Assembly: GCA_002633005.1 (NCBI GenBank) | Contig: NMRA01001296.1 | Location: 1 to 29,261 of the forward strand | Direction of reading: 5' to 3' | Length of the DNA stretch: 29,261 nt | DNA from: Phoronis australis | Lineage: Eukaryota > Phoronida > Phoronidae | In this document: piece by piece, positions 27,555 to 29,261 of the stretch | Layout: each line of letters begins with the position of its first letter | Numbering within the stretch: position 1 is the first letter of the stretch | The notes under the pieces: generated by a model | Database searches by the model: none | Seen by the model: the letters and a program-made list of their open reading frames with translations, nothing else | Told to the model about the DNA's origin: nothing | Program-made: the position numbers and the translations under genes

Positions 27555-27880
27555 GTCTCCTTTACAATCTCGCGAATGTCTCGTTTTGCGAGATTATTTT
27601 TTGTGTACATGAGCATTGTCGTTGCCCAAATGAAACGAGGAACAGTTTCTATTGCTTATTTCACTATCAAATAACAATTGTGTAATATTTAGAATCAAAT
27701 AACAATTGTGTAATATTTAGAATCAAATAAAAATTGTGTAATATTTAGAATCAAATAACAATTGTGTAATATTTAGAATCAAATAACAATTGTGTAATTA
27801 GGATAACTAGCCATGGTTTTTATATGTTCACACTTGTTTTTAATTGTATCAGTTGTGATGTTTTCTTTTAAAACCGGAAC
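27555..27880 (-). repeat. Dispersed repeat, copy 2, carrying a 28-bp minisatellite
   Basis: Inverted relative to the copy at 22313-22545. It shares the TCTCGTTTTGCGAGA hairpin (27579-27593) and the TTTTTATATGTTCACAC block (27816-27832). It has been expanded internally by a tandem array at 27665-27798. Confidence 0.8.
27665..27798 (+). repeat. 28-bp minisatellite, 4.8 copies
   Basis: Units at 27665, 27693, 27721 and 27749, plus a 22-bp partial unit at 27777. The unit starts AATCAAATAACAATTGTGTA and ends ATATTTAG. Differences between units are almost absent (one C to A in unit 3, and the first base of unit 1), which suggests recent expansion and probable copy-number variation. Confidence 0.95.
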
Positions 27881-27941
27881 TTGTTTACAAATTATATAGT
27901 ATATTTTCCTGATTATACTTGAACAGACAGTTCTCCAGGAG

Positions 27942-27955
27942 GTCACTAGGTGGCG
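27942..27955 (+). promoter_or_regulatory. CTCF-like motif (13/14)
   Basis: TCACTAGGTGGCGC, one mismatch to the CTCF core consensus, about 1.5 kb downstream of the COG3 stop. It could mark a gene boundary, but that is inference. Confidence 0.35.
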
Positions 27956-28296
27956 CTTGTAAATTGTTGACCTGATGCTCAAGTAATATCAAACCCAGAA
28001 ATCACTTTAAGACCAAGTTGAGACAAGTTTTCTATATGGAATTTGTCCGAATCAAATCTCAAGTTTTAGAAACCAAGTGCATTAGTGTGCTTATTATGAC
28101 ATTGGGACAGTCAAATTATCTTCATAGATTTATTCATAGAAATGACCAGGCATAAAGACCTATACACGAAGCAGAAAATGTATAAATTAGAAATTCTAAA
28201 TTTGACTACAATAATATTTGTAACTTGACATTGTCCTCAGAACAAAAACTCCTAATTTAACCACGTTACAAAAGTTAAACCTTTTTAATTTACATT

Positions 28297-28351
28297 GCAC
28301 ACGCACGCAAGCTCGTGCACACACGCACAAACACCCACACACGCACACTCC
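28297..28351. repeat. CA/CGCA-rich low-complexity tract
   Basis: An irregular ACAC/ACGC run (CACACGCACGCAAGCTCGTG and onward), a decayed CA microsatellite. Confidence 0.85.
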
Positions 28352-28796
28352 CATTCAACGTGTACCGTGTCGTGTTCTCTTACCCCTTTAAATGGATACA
28401 AGATTCAAAATTTATAACACTTAGAAAAATATATTGATTTCACTACGCGACTTTCAAGTGCCGGAGAAATTGACTCAAAGCAGCCGTGTATGAAATGATA
28501 CACAACGTGACTAAATTGAGCAAAGCAATTCTGAATAAAGACTACTCCAATGACAGCAACATTGCTGCAGAAATGACGAAAAACAATGATTCTCAATTAC
28601 TGAAGAACAGTAATTAAAAAAATGCTTCGCTACTTCACACACAACAACCCATCACACTTACGTGTAAGTTAGTAAAAACCATTTTTCTTCAAATTATCAT
28701 TCCTCAAATTGTGCAAAGTTACATTAAGATTACAACAAACTGACTTCCCAAATATATTCAGTGCAAAATCATTTGATTTGTTGTCCGACTGAACTT

Positions 28797-28945
28797 AGAG
28801 CTGTTCCAGTAAAATCTGTATGGGAGGGGGGGAAGGCACCTTTTTTCGCACCCACCACCCATATTTTTCATTTATTTCTTCAGCCTACCACCCGTAATTT
28901 TTTACAAGTTTGAAATGCAACCACCCGTAATTTTTTTTTGTTCTT
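28797..28945 (-). repeat. Edge repeat, right copy
   Basis: Starts AGCTGTTCCAGTAAAATCTG, has a G-rich tract (TGGGAGGGGGGGAAGG), then three ACCACCC-headed units at about 28853, 28887 and 28920 with A/T-rich tails. It is inverted relative to the copy at 110-277 for the terminal part, while the ACCACCC units stay in the same orientation on the plus strand. Confidence 0.75.
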
Positions 28946-29261
28946 GTGGTTGACTGCACAGGCACTTGAGTTTATATGTTCCTCCATCACCACTAACGTC
29001 ATTCATTACTAAGAAAACATATGTTTCTTATATACATGTATGGTTATTAGCCATCGAGAAATTCGAGCACCTGTGGTTAACTGGTGTTATGGGCATGCCG
29101 ATGAGGAGATCGGAGGGAGTGAAAAAGTCGGAGCTTTTTGCAAGTTGCATTTTTGTTTCAGTTTTTGATTCTGTGTAGATTGTAAATAAAATTTACTAAA
29201 ATTACCCACCATCAAACATTTATGGCCCAATGAAACAACAACGACCTGTAAATTTTAATTT

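Larger units (their letters stand above)
26911..29261. other. Region downstream of COG3, no gene recognised
   Basis: Contains the repeat copy with its minisatellite (27555-27880), a CTCF-like site (27942-27955), the CA-rich tract and the right edge repeat. Overlapping open frames at 27007-27275 on both strands, and at 28405-28596 (minus) and 28966-29178 (plus), match nothing I know and have no splice-site support. An AATAAA lies near 29184, but no gene ends there that I can identify. Confidence 0.65.

Noticed and set aside
28966-29178. 70-codon frame followed by AATAAA near the right edge, considered as a terminal exon
   Set aside because: No homology recognised and no clear acceptor, so not supportable as a gene.

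Overview
The window is nuclear DNA from an animal, most likely a slowly evolving marine invertebrate. It is AT-rich (about 60% or more by eye). Its genes are cut into many short exons with GT/AG borders, and the exon peptides align almost end to end with vertebrate orthologues. The long introns are full of small non-autonomous repeats. The sequence alone does not decide between a hemichordate, cephalochordate, mollusc or another group. There is nothing bacterial here: no operons, CRISPR arrays or prokaryotic RNA genes.

Two genes are recognisable, arranged head to head. On the minus strand at the left (about 332-3579, continuing past the left edge) is PARL, the rhomboid intramembrane protease of the mitochondrial inner membrane. 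Three of its exons are clear, a fourth is a probable first coding exon, and one internal exon could not be found. On the plus strand from 5229 to 26404 is a complete COG3 gene, a subunit of the conserved oligomeric Golgi tethering complex. It has 21 coding exons, every junction is in phase, and the joined product is 838 residues (human COG3 is about 828). A poly(A) signal lies at 26888. The two genes serve different compartments (mitochondrion and Golgi); what they share is the roughly 1.65 kb region between their start codons.

Everything else is intron or intergenic sequence containing repeats. There is a 747-bp foldback MITE between the two genes. An inverted-repeat element sits exactly at the splice donor of COG3 exon 7 and duplicates it. 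The acceptor of exon 8 is tandemly triplicated. A tRNA-derived SINE-like unit lies in intron 9. A foldback in intron 16 carries a partial hammerhead-ribozyme core. Intron 19 holds a degenerate tandem array of about 145-bp units, interrupted by a hAT-like MITE. Two inverted copies of a dispersed repeat lie in intron 17 and downstream of COG3, the second carrying a 28-bp minisatellite. Another repeat family lies near both window edges. From 26.9 kb to the right edge no gene is recognisable.

There is no evidence of a new multi-gene system. The most interesting signals are structural: transposable elements and tandem duplications at COG3 splice sites, hammerhead-like remnants, and a near-nucleosome-length array with a recurrent CTCF-like core.
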